64,000 nt of DNA from Acidobacteriota bacterium (GTDB lineage Bacteria; Acidobacteriota; Terriglobia; Bryobacterales; Bryobacteraceae): assembly GCA_016185425.1 (NCBI GenBank), contig JACPNQ010000019.1, forward strand, positions 220,179 through 284,178, read 5' to 3'. Below the pieces are notes generated by a model. That model searched no databases, was not told where the DNA came from, and saw only the letters and a program-made list of their open reading frames with translations. How positions within the stretch are numbered: position 1 is the first letter of the stretch; each line of letters begins with the position of its first letter. A program made the translations under genes and the position numbers. Positions 1 through 9,410 of the stretch are shown here, in pieces.

Positions 1-610
1 TGTTGCCGGCGACGAGCCACTGTGCCCCGGCGCGCACAGCATCCGCGGCCGTTGCCGGCCCGATGCCGCCATCGATTTCGATTTTGAATTTCAGTCCCAA
101 ACGATCTCTATGCTCCGCCAATTGCCGTACTTTGTTCAGCGAGTTCGGTAGAAACTTCTGCCCGCCGAAACCCGGGTTCACGGACATGATGAGCACGAAG
201 TCGGCCAAATCCAACACCTCGTCGAGCGTCGCGACCGGGGTCGCGGGGTTCAAGACGACGCCTGCCAGTGCACCTTCCGATTGGATCATGCGGAGCGTCC
301 GGTCCAAGTGCGGGCAGACCTCCTGATGCACGGAGACACTGTCGGCGCCTGCTTCGATGAAGATGGGCGCGAACTGGTCCGGGTTTGTGATCATGAGGTG
401 CACGTCAATGTGAGCGCGGGTGATTTTTCGGATCGCCTGGAGCACAGGAGTGCCTATGGTGAGATTGGGTACAAAATGGCCGTCCATGACATCGAAATGC
501 AGCATGGAAGCCCCTGCCGCCTCGACATCCGCGATGTGAGCTCCCAGCCGGGCGAAGTCCGCCGACAGCAAAGATGGCAGGATTTCAATCATTTGGACGC
601 TACCTGTCAT
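1..610 (-). CDS. rpe: Ribulose-phosphate 3-epimerase, C-terminal part cut by window edge
   Basis: Interconverts ribulose 5-phosphate and xylulose 5-phosphate in the pentose phosphate pathway. Translating the minus strand from the ATG at 610 gives an N-terminus reading IEILPSLLSADFARLG. It is followed by HFDVMDGHFVPNLTIG, the metal-binding region HIDVHLMITNP and VNPGFGGQKF, all classical Rpe motifs. The frame stays open to base 1, ending near IDGGIGPATA, so only about the last 20 residues are missing. The start overlaps the rsmB stop as ATGA (607-610), so the two genes are probably translationally coupled. An internal ATG at 592 is a possible alternative start. Confidence 0.93.
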   Translation of the reverse strand, partial: MTGSVQMIEILPSLLSADFARLGAHIADVEAAGASMLHFDVMDGHFVPNLTIGTPVLQAIRKITRAHIDVHLMITNPDQFAPIFIEAGADSVSVHQEVCPHLDRTLRMIQSEGALAGVVLNPATPVATLDEVLDLADFVLIMSVNPGFGGQKFLPNSLNKVRQLAEHRDRLGLKFKIEIDGGIGPATAADAVRAGAQWLVAGN

Positions 611-1647
611 GCTAACACGGCGTGGAAAAAGCCGTCCCCGGCCTCGCGGCCCGGAAGGCGGTAGCCGTGGGTCTGAATACGGTCCGCGAAATGGGCGATA
701 ACCTCTTCATTTTCCTCACGTTCCAGGGAGCATGTAGAGTAAACCAGCCGGCCATTCGGGGCCAGCACCGCGAGAGCCTCGCGCAGAATTTGCACCTGTC
801 GCTCCGCCTGGCGGGCGAACTCCTCAGGAGTGACGCGCCATTTGATCTCCGGGTTTCGCCCAAGGGTGCCTGTCCCCGAGCACGGAGCGTCGACGAGAAT
901 TCGATCAAAGACGGGTTGGAACGGAAGCGTCTGAGCGGCATCGAGTTGTACTCGCCGCGCGACGGGAATGGCCGCGAGCCGTTTACGGGACCGGTCACAC
1001 GCGACCGGTTGAACCCCGGATTCCGCCGCCTGCAGTGTCTTGTTACCTGGCGCCGCACAGACATCGAGGAATCGATGATGAGGCTCTAGCCGGAGTAACG
1101 GGACGATCTGCTGCGCGCCAAAATCCATTTGACGCTCTCCTCGTTGAAAGGCCGGCGGCTTGGAAAGGAAGTACGCAGCGGCGGCGTAGGCGGCAGCGGC
1201 GCCGAATTGGGTCTCCCACTTCCCCAGCAGCCAGTCCGGCATAGAGAGCGCGAGAGCGTCTGACGGATAAGGTATCGGATCACGATCGACTTTGCGAAGA
1301 ACGGCATTGACGAAGCCGACGGCCGAAGATTTGCGGGCGCGTTTCACGAGGTCGACACTAGTGGAAACGGCGGCGTGCGGCGGTATGCGATCCAGGTAAC
1401 GGATCTGATAAATGCCGATGCGAAGGGCGATGCGGACCTCCCGGTCGAGCTTGGCCGTGCGCCCGGAGTAGTGGCCAATGAGGTAATCGATCTGAGAGCG
1501 GTGGCGGAGGACGCCAAAGACGATCTCACTGGCCAGCGCAGCTTCCTGAGGATCAATTGCCTGGGCGCGCAGCAGGTCATCGGCAAATCCTCCATGCTCG
1601 ACGGCCTCCAAGACGTCGAACGCAAACCCTCGCGCATTGGTCCCCAT
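607..1647 (-). CDS. rsmB: 16S rRNA (cytosine-C5)-methyltransferase RsmB/Sun-like
   Basis: SAM-dependent rRNA methyltransferase, 346 aa from the ATG at 1647. A NusB-like helical domain fills about the first 140 residues (FDVLEAVEHGG, RIALRIGIYQIRYLD). The Rossmann methyltransferase domain then shows FLDVCAAPGNKT for SAM binding, VDAPCSGTGTLGRNPEI with the motif IV cysteine, and YSTCSLEREENEE with the catalytic TC. It is about 80 residues shorter than the usual ~430 because the linker between NusB and catalytic domains is compressed. The frame is open far upstream to 2595, but that extension is only antisense to the glycosyltransferase at 1708, so the ATG at 1647 is preferred. Confidence 0.88.
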   Translation of the reverse strand: MGTNARGFAFDVLEAVEHGGFADDLLRAQAIDPQEAALASEIVFGVLRHRSQIDYLIGHYSGRTAKLDREVRIALRIGIYQIRYLDRIPPHAAVSTSVDLVKRARKSSAVGFVNAVLRKVDRDPIPYPSDALALSMPDWLLGKWETQFGAAAAYAAAAYFLSKPPAFQRGERQMDFGAQQIVPLLRLEPHHRFLDVCAAPGNKTLQAAESGVQPVACDRSRKRLAAIPVARRVQLDAAQTLPFQPVFDRILVDAPCSGTGTLGRNPEIKWRVTPEEFARQAERQVQILREALAVLAPNGRLVYSTCSLEREENEEVIAHFADRIQTHGYRLPGREAGDGFFHAVLA

Positions 1648-1707
1648 ACCAGTAAGAAACTTATGTAGCGTAACATTGCGAACACCCTTGCGGCGTACAA
1701 TACTTCT

Positions 1708-2733
1708 TTGCAGCCGTCTCGGGTCACCGCCGTCATCCCTACGATTTCCGCCGATTTTGCGCTCTGGGAATGCGTGATGAGCCTGCAGCGGCAAACATTC
1801 GGGGACTTTCGTATCGTGATTGTAGACAACAGCGGGAGCAGGCGCGTTGAGACGAACTGGCCGCGGGAGGTTACCCGGGAAAGCATCACAGTGTTGCATC
1901 CGGGGAACAATATCGGCTTCGGCGCGGCAGTGAATCTGGCGGCGCGGGAAGTGCCGGCAGATTATGTTGCAGTGATCAACGACGACGCGTTGGCCGACTC
2001 GGATTGGCTGGCGGAGATGGTGATGGAATTGGAGCGGCACCCTGAAGCGGGCTCGGCGGCGGCTCAGGTGCGGTTGCATGGGACGGGCGACGTGCTGGAT
2101 TCGGCGGGGATGCTGATCGCCGCCGACGGCACCAGCAAGCAACGCGGGCATGGAATGGCGGCGGCGGGTTTCCAGGAGGCCGTGGAAGTGTTGCTGCCGA
2201 GCGGATCGGCGTCGATTTACCGAAGCTCGATGCTGGCGCAGACTGGCGGATTTGATGAATCGTTTTTTCTTTATTGCGAGGACACCGACCTGGGATTGCG
2301 GGCGCGGTGGGCAGGTTGGACCTGCCGTTATGCGCCAAGGGCCGTCGTACATCATCGTTATTCGCACTCGGCGGGGCGCGCATCGAGATTGAAGGCCTAC
2401 TTCGTGGAGCGAAACCGTCTGCTGGTGCTGTTCAAGAACTTTCCGCTGGGACGGCTTTGGCGGGCATGGTTCGCTACACCCGTGCGTTACCTCCATCACT
2501 TCGCCGCCATGCGGCGCGGGCAGGGCGCGGCGGCGCAATTTCGGAAAGACGGAGAAAGTGCGTGGACGCTGATCGGGTGCGTCTTGCGTGCGCACGCAGC
2601 CGCAATACTACGGCTGCCGGCCGTGTGGGCACAGCGGCGCGCGATACGGCGTTCCGCCAAGGTATCTCCCGGAACGTTCACCGCGCTGCTGGATCGTCAT
2701 TCCATTTCGTTGCGGCAGGTGGCCGAGCTGTGA
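1708..2733 (+). CDS. Family 2 glycosyltransferase (rhamnosyltransferase-like)
   Basis: Inverting GT-A glycosyltransferase, 341 aa, predicted to act on lipid-linked glycans at the cytoplasmic face. Visible motifs are VTAVIPTISAD at the N-terminus, VIVDNSGS, the metal/nucleotide-binding VINDDALAD and FFLYCEDTDLGLRARWAGW, which carries the ED catalytic region of the WbbL/rhamnosyltransferase subgroup. The start is TTG at 1708, about 60 bp from the divergent rsmB start. It is the first gene of a plus-strand cassette. The sugar substrate cannot be told from sequence. Confidence 0.85.
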   Translation: MQPSRVTAVIPTISADFALWECVMSLQRQTFGDFRIVIVDNSGSRRVETNWPREVTRESITVLHPGNNIGFGAAVNLAAREVPADYVAVINDDALADSDWLAEMVMELERHPEAGSAAAQVRLHGTGDVLDSAGMLIAADGTSKQRGHGMAAAGFQEAVEVLLPSGSASIYRSSMLAQTGGFDESFFLYCEDTDLGLRARWAGWTCRYAPRAVVHHRYSHSAGRASRLKAYFVERNRLLVLFKNFPLGRLWRAWFATPVRYLHHFAAMRRGQGAAAQFRKDGESAWTLIGCVLRAHAAAILRLPAVWAQRRAIRRSAKVSPGTFTALLDRHSISLRQVAEL

Positions 2734-3461
2734 TTGCGGCGCGTGGGGAACATCCGCTGATGATCTTGATTCCCGCCTTCAATGAAGAAGGCGCCGTAGC
2801 CGGAGTGATTCATGAACTGCTTGCGATCCATCCGGAGCTGCCGATCTTGGTGGTCGACGATTGCTCGGCCGACGGGACGCGGACAGTGGCGCTGGAGGCA
2901 GGGGCGGACGTAATCACCGTGCCGTATCACCTGGGACTTGGAGGCTGTGTGCAGGCGGGGTACAGGCTGGCATATGACCTGGGATTTGAATACGTCATCC
3001 GCCTGGACGGCGATGGGCAACATGACCCCGCATATGTAGGATTGATCCGCGACACGCTCATGAACTCGGGTGCGCAGATGGTGATCGGCTCGCGGTATGT
3101 GAACGGACAAGGCGAGCATACGTCGTTCGCGCGCGGCGTCGGCATTGTGTTTTTCCGCTGGTTTCTCGGCCTGATTCTGAATAAGCAGGTGCACGATCCG
3201 ACGTCTGGTTTCGTGGGAGTAAACAGGCAGGCTTTGGAAGTCTTCGCGCGAAGCTTCCCCTTGGAATACCCGGAGATTGAAGCGCTGGTAGTGCTGCGGC
3301 GCCTGACGTTCCGTTTTGAGGAAGTACCCGTGAAGATGCGTCCGCGCATGGCGGGCAGGTCGTCGATTACGGCGGTGCGATCCTTCTACTACGTGCTGCA
3401 TGTACTTCTCGGAGTCATCGTGAATATCCTGAAATACCAAGGAAACAAACGCCGCCCGTAG
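2730..3461 (+). CDS. Family 2 glycosyltransferase, dolichyl-phosphate-mannose-synthase-like
   Basis: 243 aa from a GTG at 2730 that overlaps the previous stop (GTGA), which suggests translational coupling; an ATG at 2760 is the alternative. The GT-A core reads MILIPAFNEEGAVAGVI, VVDDCSADGT and YVIRLDGDGQHDP (the DXD motif), followed by MVIGSRYV and DPTSGFVGVNRQAL. The C-terminus has one or two hydrophobic stretches (YVLHVLLGVIVNIL). Such DPM1-like enzymes move a sugar from an NDP-sugar to a polyprenyl phosphate. The next gene encodes DUF2304, a frequent partner of these enzymes. Confidence 0.87.
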   Translation: MIAARGEHPLMILIPAFNEEGAVAGVIHELLAIHPELPILVVDDCSADGTRTVALEAGADVITVPYHLGLGGCVQAGYRLAYDLGFEYVIRLDGDGQHDPAYVGLIRDTLMNSGAQMVIGSRYVNGQGEHTSFARGVGIVFFRWFLGLILNKQVHDPTSGFVGVNRQALEVFARSFPLEYPEIEALVVLRRLTFRFEEVPVKMRPRMAGRSSITAVRSFYYVLHVLLGVIVNILKYQGNKRRP

Positions 3462-3477
3462 CGGCCGGGGGACACGC

Positions 3478-3846
3478 ATGGATCGACTTCTCACCGTCAC
3501 CGCCGGACTCAGCATACTGCTGATCGGCGTTGTGCTGTTCAATATCCGCCGCGCGCATATCCGTGTGGAGTACTCGGTTAGCTGGCTAGGCGCGGCAGTG
3601 GTAATGCTCATTCTGTCGCAGTGGCCCTGGGCATTGGAGCGGTTCGCCGAGTTGATCGGCCTAAACAACGCACCGTTTGGCCTTCTGCTGATCGTCGTAG
3701 CGCTCTTCCTCATCGTATTTTTTCGCTTCTCCGTCATCATTTCCGACCTCAAAGACGCCAACATTGCCCTGACGCAAAAGGTCGCGATTATCGAATATCA
3801 ACTCAACGCAATCCATGAAAAGTCCCAAACGTCCGGCCGAGAATAA
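3478..3846 (+). CDS. DUF2304 small membrane protein
   Basis: 122 aa with three hydrophobic segments (about residues 5-20, 37-50 and 66-86) and a charged, possibly coiled C-terminal tail (DLKDANIALTQKVAIIEYQL). Length, topology and the position right after a DPM1-like glycosyltransferase fit the DUF2304 family, which is found in lipid-linked sugar cassettes. The exact role is unknown; a membrane scaffold or partner for the GT2 enzyme is an inference. Its 3' end overlaps the next gene by 32 nt in another frame. Confidence 0.8.
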   Translation: MDRLLTVTAGLSILLIGVVLFNIRRAHIRVEYSVSWLGAAVVMLILSQWPWALERFAELIGLNNAPFGLLLIVVALFLIVFFRFSVIISDLKDANIALTQKVAIIEYQLNAIHEKSQTSGRE

Positions 3847-5593
3847 ACCGGCGGTTCAAGCAGTCGCTTCCGCATCGCCATCTTCCACGCGGTGGCCGGT
3901 TATCATCGCGCTCTTCTTATTTGCTTTTGCGCTCTTGGAGATCTACCAGCCGGCGCTGTCCGGACCGTTCCTGTTCGACGATGTCTATCTGCCGTTCATG
4001 GTCCCCAACTTCGCGCAGAATCCGCTGCGCGACTGGGTAGCCGGCGTGCGGCCGACGCTGCACGTGACCTACTGGCTGAACTATCGATTGTTCGGGCTGG
4101 ACGCTTTCTACTTCCATCTGGTGAATGTCGTGCTCCACGCTGCCGCCGGCTACTTCGTATGGCTAATCTCGCGGAAATTATTGGCGTACGTCAAGGTCGA
4201 GGAGTCGCTAGCCAATGTCTACGCGTTGTTCGCGGCCGCGGTATTCTTGCTGCACCCGTTGCAAACGGAATCCGTGGCGTATGTTGCAAGCCGCTCAGAA
4301 GTAGTAAGCGGCCTGTTCTTCCTGATAGCCTGGACCGCGTTCTTGTACCGGCGGGAGGTAGCAATTCGTTTCGGCGAAGCGGTACTTGTGCTTCTCTTCT
4401 TTGTGCTCGCTTTGACGTCGAAAGAACACATGGCGGTATTGCCGGCCGTGCTATTGCTGACGGATTACTACTTCAACCCGGGTTTCACGCTGGAAGGCAT
4501 AAAGAAGAACTGGCGGATTTACGCGCCCATCTTTGTTGGGGCGGCACTGGGTGTAGCCGTTATTTTCAAATACGTGCTCGGCCGTTCGACCACGGCGGGC
4601 TTTGGGATGAAGGATCTGACGCCGCTCGATTACCTGCACACACAGTTCCGCTCCGTTGTTACTTACCTGCGCCTTTACTTCGTTCCCGCCGGGCAAAACA
4701 TCGACTACGACACGCCCGTCTCCCACTCGCTGAGCGACCATCTGTCTTGGCTGTGCCTTCTGATTTTGCTAGCGCTCACGGCACTGGCGTGGATCTACAG
4801 AAGGCGCTTTCCGCTGGCGTCGTTCGGTTTTTTGCTGTTCCTGGTACTCTTGGCGCCAACATCATCCTTCGTACCGATCCGCGACGTGCTGGTGGAACGC
4901 CGCATGTACCTGCCGGTGTTCGCGCTGACTCTCTGTGTCATTGATGTGCTTCGGCAGCGCCGATTCGCGATGCCGGCGCTGGGCGGCGGTCTGGCCGCCG
5001 TCTGCGTAATATTAGGATTCCTGTCCTGGCAGCGCAATGCGGTCTGGGCGAGCCCTCTCGCGTTGTGGAAAGATACGGTAGCAAATTCGCCGCGGAAATA
5101 CCGGCCGCGGTTCCAGCTTGCTTATGCCTACTACCAGGCCGGCCAATGCGCGGACGCAACGCAGCAGTACGCGGAAGCGGCCAAGTTGACGGCGCCAAGT
5201 TATGAGCTGTTTGTGGACTGGGCACTGGCGGCCGATTGCGCGAACAAGCCGGGAGAGGCGTTGACCCGCTTGGAAGACGCGCTGCGAGTGGAACAGAACG
5301 CGCATGCCTGGGCGCTGATGGGTATGGTCCGTGCAAAGCAGGGCGATTCGGAACGCGCGCTGGAGGCGTTGGCACAGGGTGAGAAGCTCAATCCCCGCTA
5401 CGCGATGCTTTTTGCCTATCGCGGCAACATCTATATGGGCCGGCAGAACTGGGACGGGGCCGTCGCGGAGTTCGAAAAGGCCGTTGCCCTGGAACCGAAC
5501 GAGGCGACGGCCCGTGAGGGATTGGAAAAGGCGAAGGCGGCCCGTAAACGAGCCGGCGATGCCAAGGCGCCTGCAGCGGTGAAGGCGAAGTGA
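3815..5593 (+). CDS. TMTC/PMT-like membrane glycosyltransferase with C-terminal TPRs
   Basis: 592 aa. After a short cytoplasmic N-terminus there are about 9-11 hydrophobic segments to about residue 405. They include FLFDDVYLPF near the first external loop, carrying the acidic pair expected of GT-C enzymes, and HPLQTESVAYVASRSEVVSG, typical of the TMTC/DUF1736 group of C-mannosyl/O-mannosyl transferases. From about residue 420 to 570 there are tetratricopeptide repeats (AYAYYQAGQCADATQQYAEA, AYRGNIYMGRQNWDGAVAEF). The protein probably uses a polyprenyl-phosphate sugar, which fits the DPM1-like enzyme two genes upstream. The acceptor is unknown. Confidence 0.8.
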   Translation: MKSPKRPAENKPAVQAVASASPSSTRWPVIIALFLFAFALLEIYQPALSGPFLFDDVYLPFMVPNFAQNPLRDWVAGVRPTLHVTYWLNYRLFGLDAFYFHLVNVVLHAAAGYFVWLISRKLLAYVKVEESLANVYALFAAAVFLLHPLQTESVAYVASRSEVVSGLFFLIAWTAFLYRREVAIRFGEAVLVLLFFVLALTSKEHMAVLPAVLLLTDYYFNPGFTLEGIKKNWRIYAPIFVGAALGVAVIFKYVLGRSTTAGFGMKDLTPLDYLHTQFRSVVTYLRLYFVPAGQNIDYDTPVSHSLSDHLSWLCLLILLALTALAWIYRRRFPLASFGFLLFLVLLAPTSSFVPIRDVLVERRMYLPVFALTLCVIDVLRQRRFAMPALGGGLAAVCVILGFLSWQRNAVWASPLALWKDTVANSPRKYRPRFQLAYAYYQAGQCADATQQYAEAAKLTAPSYELFVDWALAADCANKPGEALTRLEDALRVEQNAHAWALMGMVRAKQGDSERALEALAQGEKLNPRYAMLFAYRGNIYMGRQNWDGAVAEFEKAVALEPNEATAREGLEKAKAARKRAGDAKAPAAVKAK

Positions 5594-5594
5594 C

Positions 5595-6692
5595 GTGCGC
5601 ATCGGCGTAAACGCGCTCTACCTGATCCCCGGCGGCGTTGGCGGCACAGAGGTCTATCTGCGGAACCTGCTGCAGGCGATGGCGAAGAAGCCGCGCGGCC
5701 ACCAGTTCGTCATCTTTACGAACCGGGAAACGGGCAGCGGTCTAACGCCATCGAGCCCGTCCTTTCAAACCGCGGAGACAGGTGTAAGTGCCAAATCGCG
5801 ACCGCGGCGGATTATTTATGAGCAGACGATGCTGCTGCGTGATGCCCGCGTCGCCAAGGTCGACGTATTGTTCAACCCTGGCTTCACCACACCGCTCGCG
5901 ACGCGCATCCCGAGCGTCACCGTTATTCACGATCTGCAGCATCATCGGCATCCGGAATATTTCAAAAAGGACGATCTCCTCGCCTGGCGCTTTTTTGTCT
6001 GGTCGACAACGCTAAAATCGCGGCGGATTCTCACCGTCTCCGCGGCCTCGCGCGAAGATATTCACGAAGTGTACGGCGTGCCGCTCGATCATATTCACAC
6101 CGCGGAACCCGGTGTTGAGCCTGAGTTCTTCCAATTGACGCGGAAGGCGGAGGAGCCAATGGTCCTCTGCGTCTCCACGTTGCACCCGCACAAGAACATC
6201 GAGCGCCTTGTGGATGCGTTTGCCGCTTTCCGCGCAAAGCGGCCGGAATATCGTCTTACGCTGGCGGGAATGCCCGGGTTTCATGGCGAGACGGTGGCGC
6301 GGCGGATCGCGCAACATGGCCTTGAGCAGCACGTGACTCGGACAGGGTGGATTCCGCGCATAGAGATCGTGTCGCTTTACCAGCGGGCGCGCATCGCCGT
6401 GTTCCCGTCGCTATTTGAAGGATTCGGCATGCCCGTGGCGGAGGCGATGGCCGCGGGTGTGCCGCTCATCACATCGGATCGCCGCCCAATGAAAGACATC
6501 GCCGGTGACGCGGCGATTCTCTTCCCTGCGACGGACACGGAGGCTCTGACAGCCGCGATGGAGACGTTTGCCGCGAATCCCACACTCCGTGCCATGTATG
6601 CCGGACGCGCCAGAAAGCGAGCGGCGGTTTTTACGTGGGAACGAGCAGCCGTAATTACCCTCGACGCGTTGGAAGCGGCGGCACGAACCTAA
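5595..6692 (+). CDS. GT4-type glycosyltransferase (glycosyltransferase family 1 domain)
   Basis: 365 aa from GTG at 5595, one base after the previous stop. The N-terminal Rossmann half has the glycine-rich loop IPGGVGGTEVYLRNLL. The C-terminal half has VSTLHPHKNIERLVDAF, RTGWIPRIEIVSLYQRA and the retaining-enzyme signature FPSLFEGFGMPVAEAMAAGVPLI with its EX7E region. It resembles mannosyl- and rhamnosyl-transferases of polysaccharide loci. It is the last gene of the cassette, and its stop overlaps by 4 nt the stop of the convergent hydrolase gene. Confidence 0.88.
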   Translation: MRIGVNALYLIPGGVGGTEVYLRNLLQAMAKKPRGHQFVIFTNRETGSGLTPSSPSFQTAETGVSAKSRPRRIIYEQTMLLRDARVAKVDVLFNPGFTTPLATRIPSVTVIHDLQHHRHPEYFKKDDLLAWRFFVWSTTLKSRRILTVSAASREDIHEVYGVPLDHIHTAEPGVEPEFFQLTRKAEEPMVLCVSTLHPHKNIERLVDAFAAFRAKRPEYRLTLAGMPGFHGETVARRIAQHGLEQHVTRTGWIPRIEIVSLYQRARIAVFPSLFEGFGMPVAEAMAAGVPLITSDRRPMKDIAGDAAILFPATDTEALTAAMETFAANPTLRAMYAGRARKRAAVFTWERAAVITLDALEAAART

Positions 6693-7642
6693 GGAAACAA
6701 CACTTCGCGCGCTTCATTCGCTACCAGCATGCAACGGCCGTTATGTCCGCAATTCGGAACCTTCACCAGCCGGTGTTTGGCGCCATACTTTGTGGTGATA
6801 TAGCTGAAGTAATCCAGCCCCCGTTGAAGCCGGTTCGGCCCCTGTGCCATGGCTCCGCACGTCGAGTCAAATCCGAACTGCGGCGTCACGTCGTATTCGC
6901 CAAGTAGATAGACGACATCGCGGCGGAGTAGATTCTTCTGCATAGACTCGTCCGCGATCTCCCTTGCGTACCCGGAGCGGTTCTCCATCCCATACTTCCA
7001 CTGATTGAATCCCGCGCATCCCTGCGTGGGACCCGGGCGAGTCGCATCCAGATAGAGGTAACTCGAGGGGTTGGAGACAACGTAGCGAACCTTGACGCCG
7101 GCGGGCTCGGCCTTGGCCGCGGCGGCGTAGCGGCTCAGGAATTGGCCGCCGGCCGAATGGCCTACCAGAACCACGTGCTTCAGTTGCGGGTAACGCTTCT
7201 TGTCCGCAAACCGGCGAACCAGCTCGTCGATGACATCGTAGGTCGTCACCGACGCGACTCCGGCGCCAGGTCCGCCGCCCCGCCAATCATCGCCAGTACA
7301 CGCGAAACCGATTTCGCCCGGTGCTAACTTGTCGTCACAATTCCGGGAGCCGGTTCCGGCAAAGCGCGGTGCAACGACGATCGTATCCTCCAGCCCACCC
7401 GCCAGATAGGCCCCCGCCATGCCGGAGGGAAAATAATCGTCCGCATTGCGGCCGGCGCCATGGATTACCACAAGCGCGCGCCGCGCCTTTGCATGATGCT
7501 GCGCGAGCGGATGCGAGCGATACACCATCACGAAGCGGCCACCACCCATCGGCAGCGGTTCAATACACGCCGCTGTGCCGTGTGAGCACGGCTCGGCACA
7601 GGCCAGCCCGGCCATTCCGATCAACAGCAGCCCCATCCGCAT
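6689..7642 (-). CDS. Secreted alpha/beta-hydrolase fold protein
   Basis: 317 aa from the ATG at 7642, which has AGGAG about 8 nt upstream. A signal peptide is visible (MRMGLLLIGMAGLACAEP). The mature part shows RRALVVIHGAGRNADDYF (oxyanion region) and HVVLVGHSAGGQFLSRY (GHSAG nucleophile elbow). Downstream acids and NCGHNGRC near the C-terminus could supply the catalytic His. Six or more cysteines suggest disulfides in the periplasm or outside. Lipase, esterase and poly-ester depolymerase-like roles are all possible. It lies just downstream of dapD but looks unrelated to lysine synthesis. Confidence 0.78.
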   Translation of the reverse strand: MRMGLLLIGMAGLACAEPCSHGTAACIEPLPMGGGRFVMVYRSHPLAQHHAKARRALVVIHGAGRNADDYFPSGMAGAYLAGGLEDTIVVAPRFAGTGSRNCDDKLAPGEIGFACTGDDWRGGGPGAGVASVTTYDVIDELVRRFADKKRYPQLKHVVLVGHSAGGQFLSRYAAAAKAEPAGVKVRYVVSNPSSYLYLDATRPGPTQGCAGFNQWKYGMENRSGYAREIADESMQKNLLRRDVVYLLGEYDVTPQFGFDSTCGAMAQGPNRLQRGLDYFSYITTKYGAKHRLVKVPNCGHNGRCMLVANEAREVLFP

Positions 7643-7653
7643 CGTCTGATCTC

Positions 7654-8490
7654 CTATCGCAGCAGGTCTTCGAGTTGAATGCGGGAATCCGTCTTGGCGT
7701 CGCGGTACTTCACGATCACCGGCGTGTACAAGGAGATGCCCCACTCTTTTCCGGGACCACTCGTCACGGAGCGGGACCCAGCCACTACAACTGCCCCTTC
7801 AGGGATGACCAGCGGCTCCTCATCGGTTGCCCGCAACACGGTCCCGTTCACCAAATCATACACGGGCGTCGAGCGGTTGAGAATAGTACCCGTTCCCAGC
7901 ACAGCTCGCCTCTTCACCACGGTCCCCTCGTAAACACCGCAGTTGCCGCCCACAAGAACATCCTCTTCAATGATCACGGGCATCGCGCCGACCGGTTCCA
8001 GCACGCCGCCAACCTGCACCGCGGCTGAAAGATGGCAGCGCGCGCCTACCTGCGCACAGCTACCGACAAGCGCGTGGGAATCGACCATCGTCCCTTCATC
8101 CACATACGCGCCAACGTTGATGTACATCGGCGGCATGCAGGTGACGGAACGGGCGACAAAGCAGCCGTCGCGAATCGATGAGCCACCCGGCACGATGCGC
8201 ACACCGCTATCCGCCGCAAACTGTTTCACCGGATAGGTCGCCTTGTCGAAAAACGGTTGCCGCACGCGGTCAATCGACATATCGACGATCGATCCCAAGC
8301 GAAACCCAAGCAGTATTCCTTTCTTCACCCATCCATTCACGCGCCATCCGGTCACCGCGGAGGCATCGGGCGAAGCGGCGCGGATTTCGCCGGCGTTCAA
8401 GGCCGCCTTAAAGTCGGCGAAAAGCTGGAAATGCTCTTCGCCGTAAGCGGCGGGTTTGTTGTCGAAGGCGTCTTCCACCGCCCCCTGCAT
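7654..8490 (-). CDS. dapD: 2,3,4,5-tetrahydropyridine-2,6-dicarboxylate N-succinyltransferase
   Basis: Transfers succinyl from succinyl-CoA to tetrahydrodipicolinate in the succinylase branch of the DAP/lysine pathway; a cytoplasmic trimer in known relatives. The 278 aa product (E. coli DapD is 274) has the N-terminal helical part [11 protein letters not shown] and then the left-handed beta-helix hexapeptides [25 protein letters not shown] and [17 protein letters not shown], all strongly DapD-like. I chose the ATG at 8490, four bases after the dapA stop, because it matches the family's N-terminus; an overlapping GTG at 8514 is the alternative. Last gene of the riboswitch-led operon. Confidence 0.92.
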   Translation of the reverse strand: MQGAVEDAFDNKPAAYGEEHFQLFADFKAALNAGEIRAASPDASAVTGWRVNGWVKKGILLGFRLGSIVDMSIDRVRQPFFDKATYPVKQFAADSGVRIVPGGSSIRDGCFVARSVTCMPPMYINVGAYVDEGTMVDSHALVGSCAQVGARCHLSAAVQVGGVLEPVGAMPVIIEEDVLVGGNCGVYEGTVVKRRAVLGTGTILNRSTPVYDLVNGTVLRATDEEPLVIPEGAVVVAGSRSVTSGPGKEWGISLYTPVIVKYRDAKTDSRIQLEDLLR

Positions 8491-8494
8491 CTCG

Positions 8495-9397
8495 TCAATG
8501 CGTGGCAATCGCACTCTCCCTGGCCAGCAGGCCACACTGCTCCAAAACGGAGTCGATCTTTTTCTGGCTCACGTTCGACGGAGGCACCAGCGGCAAACGC
8601 CATACTGGCTCCAACAACCCCATCCGCGCCATTGCATACTTCACCGGGCCGGGATTCGATTCGACAAAATTGACTTCCATCAGGGACAGATACTTCCGCT
8701 GCTGTTCGCGCGCGCGGGCATAGTCGCCGTCAAGCGCCGCTTGCGCGAGCCGCGACATCGGACCGGGGATTTCGTTCGATACCACCGAGATGATGCCGCA
8801 CCCGCCCAAAGAGATGAGCGGGATAGTGATCGAATCGTCACCGCTTAGCACCGCGAATTCCGCGGGAACATGATGAACCACCGAAGCCATCTGCGAGATG
8901 TTGCCGCTCGCTTCCTTCACGCCAACGATATTCTCGATCGCCGCAAGGCGCTTCAGCGTCAGCGGCTCCACATTCACACCTGTACGGCCCTGCACACTAT
9001 AAATGACGATCGGCAGGCGCGTGGCGGACGCGAGGGCGCGATAGTGCTGAAAGAGACCTTCCTGCGTGGGCTTGTTGTAATACGGCGTCACCGAGAGCAA
9101 CCCGTCCGCGCCTAACGATTCCAACTCCCTGGCCAGCTCGATAACTTCCGCCGTATTGTAGCCGCCGCATCCGGCCACGACAGGCACTTTGCCCTTGGCT
9201 TCTTCCAGCGTGATCTCGACAACCCGCAGATGCTCTTTGCGCGTCAGCGTCGGGCTTTCACCCGTCGTTCCGCATGGCACCAGAAAGTGAATGCCATCCT
9301 CAATCTGCCGGCGCACCAACGCCCGCAGCGTCTGTTCGTCCAAACTGTTGTCTTGTTTAAACGGGGTTACCAAAGCGGTACCGCAGCCTGTAAACAT
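8495..9397 (-). CDS. dapA: 4-hydroxy-tetrahydrodipicolinate synthase
   Basis: Condenses pyruvate with aspartate semialdehyde, the first committed step of the DAP pathway. 300 aa (beta/alpha)8 barrel. Visible are PCGTTGES with T44/T45 of the proton relay, [12 protein letters not shown] with the next tyrosine, [10 protein letters not shown] with the Schiff-base lysine, and SGDDS. The usual YNVPGRT loop reads YSVQGRTG, a mild deviation that keeps Tyr and Arg. The start ATG at 9397 has an excellent Shine-Dalgarno (AGGAGGAGGT) about 5 nt upstream, so strong translation is expected. It lies 13 nt after dapB. Confidence 0.95.
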   Translation of the reverse strand: MFTGCGTALVTPFKQDNSLDEQTLRALVRRQIEDGIHFLVPCGTTGESPTLTRKEHLRVVEITLEEAKGKVPVVAGCGGYNTAEVIELARELESLGADGLLSVTPYYNKPTQEGLFQHYRALASATRLPIVIYSVQGRTGVNVEPLTLKRLAAIENIVGVKEASGNISQMASVVHHVPAEFAVLSGDDSITIPLISLGGCGIISVVSNEIPGPMSRLAQAALDGDYARAREQQRKYLSLMEVNFVESNPGPVKYAMARMGLLEPVWRLPLVPPSNVSQKKIDSVLEQCGLLARESAIATH

Positions 9398-9410
9398 GTG
9401 CCACCTCCTC

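Noticed and set aside
1676..1701. Promoter TTGCGA/TACAAT before the first glycosyltransferase gene
   Set aside because: Spacing is only 14 bp, outside the usual 16-18; TACAAT alone is not enough evidence.
1648..2595. N-terminal extension of the rsmB reading frame (total 662 codons)
   Set aside because: It runs antisense across the GT2 gene and its residues are compositionally random (Arg/His/Pro-rich); no RsmB domain extends there.
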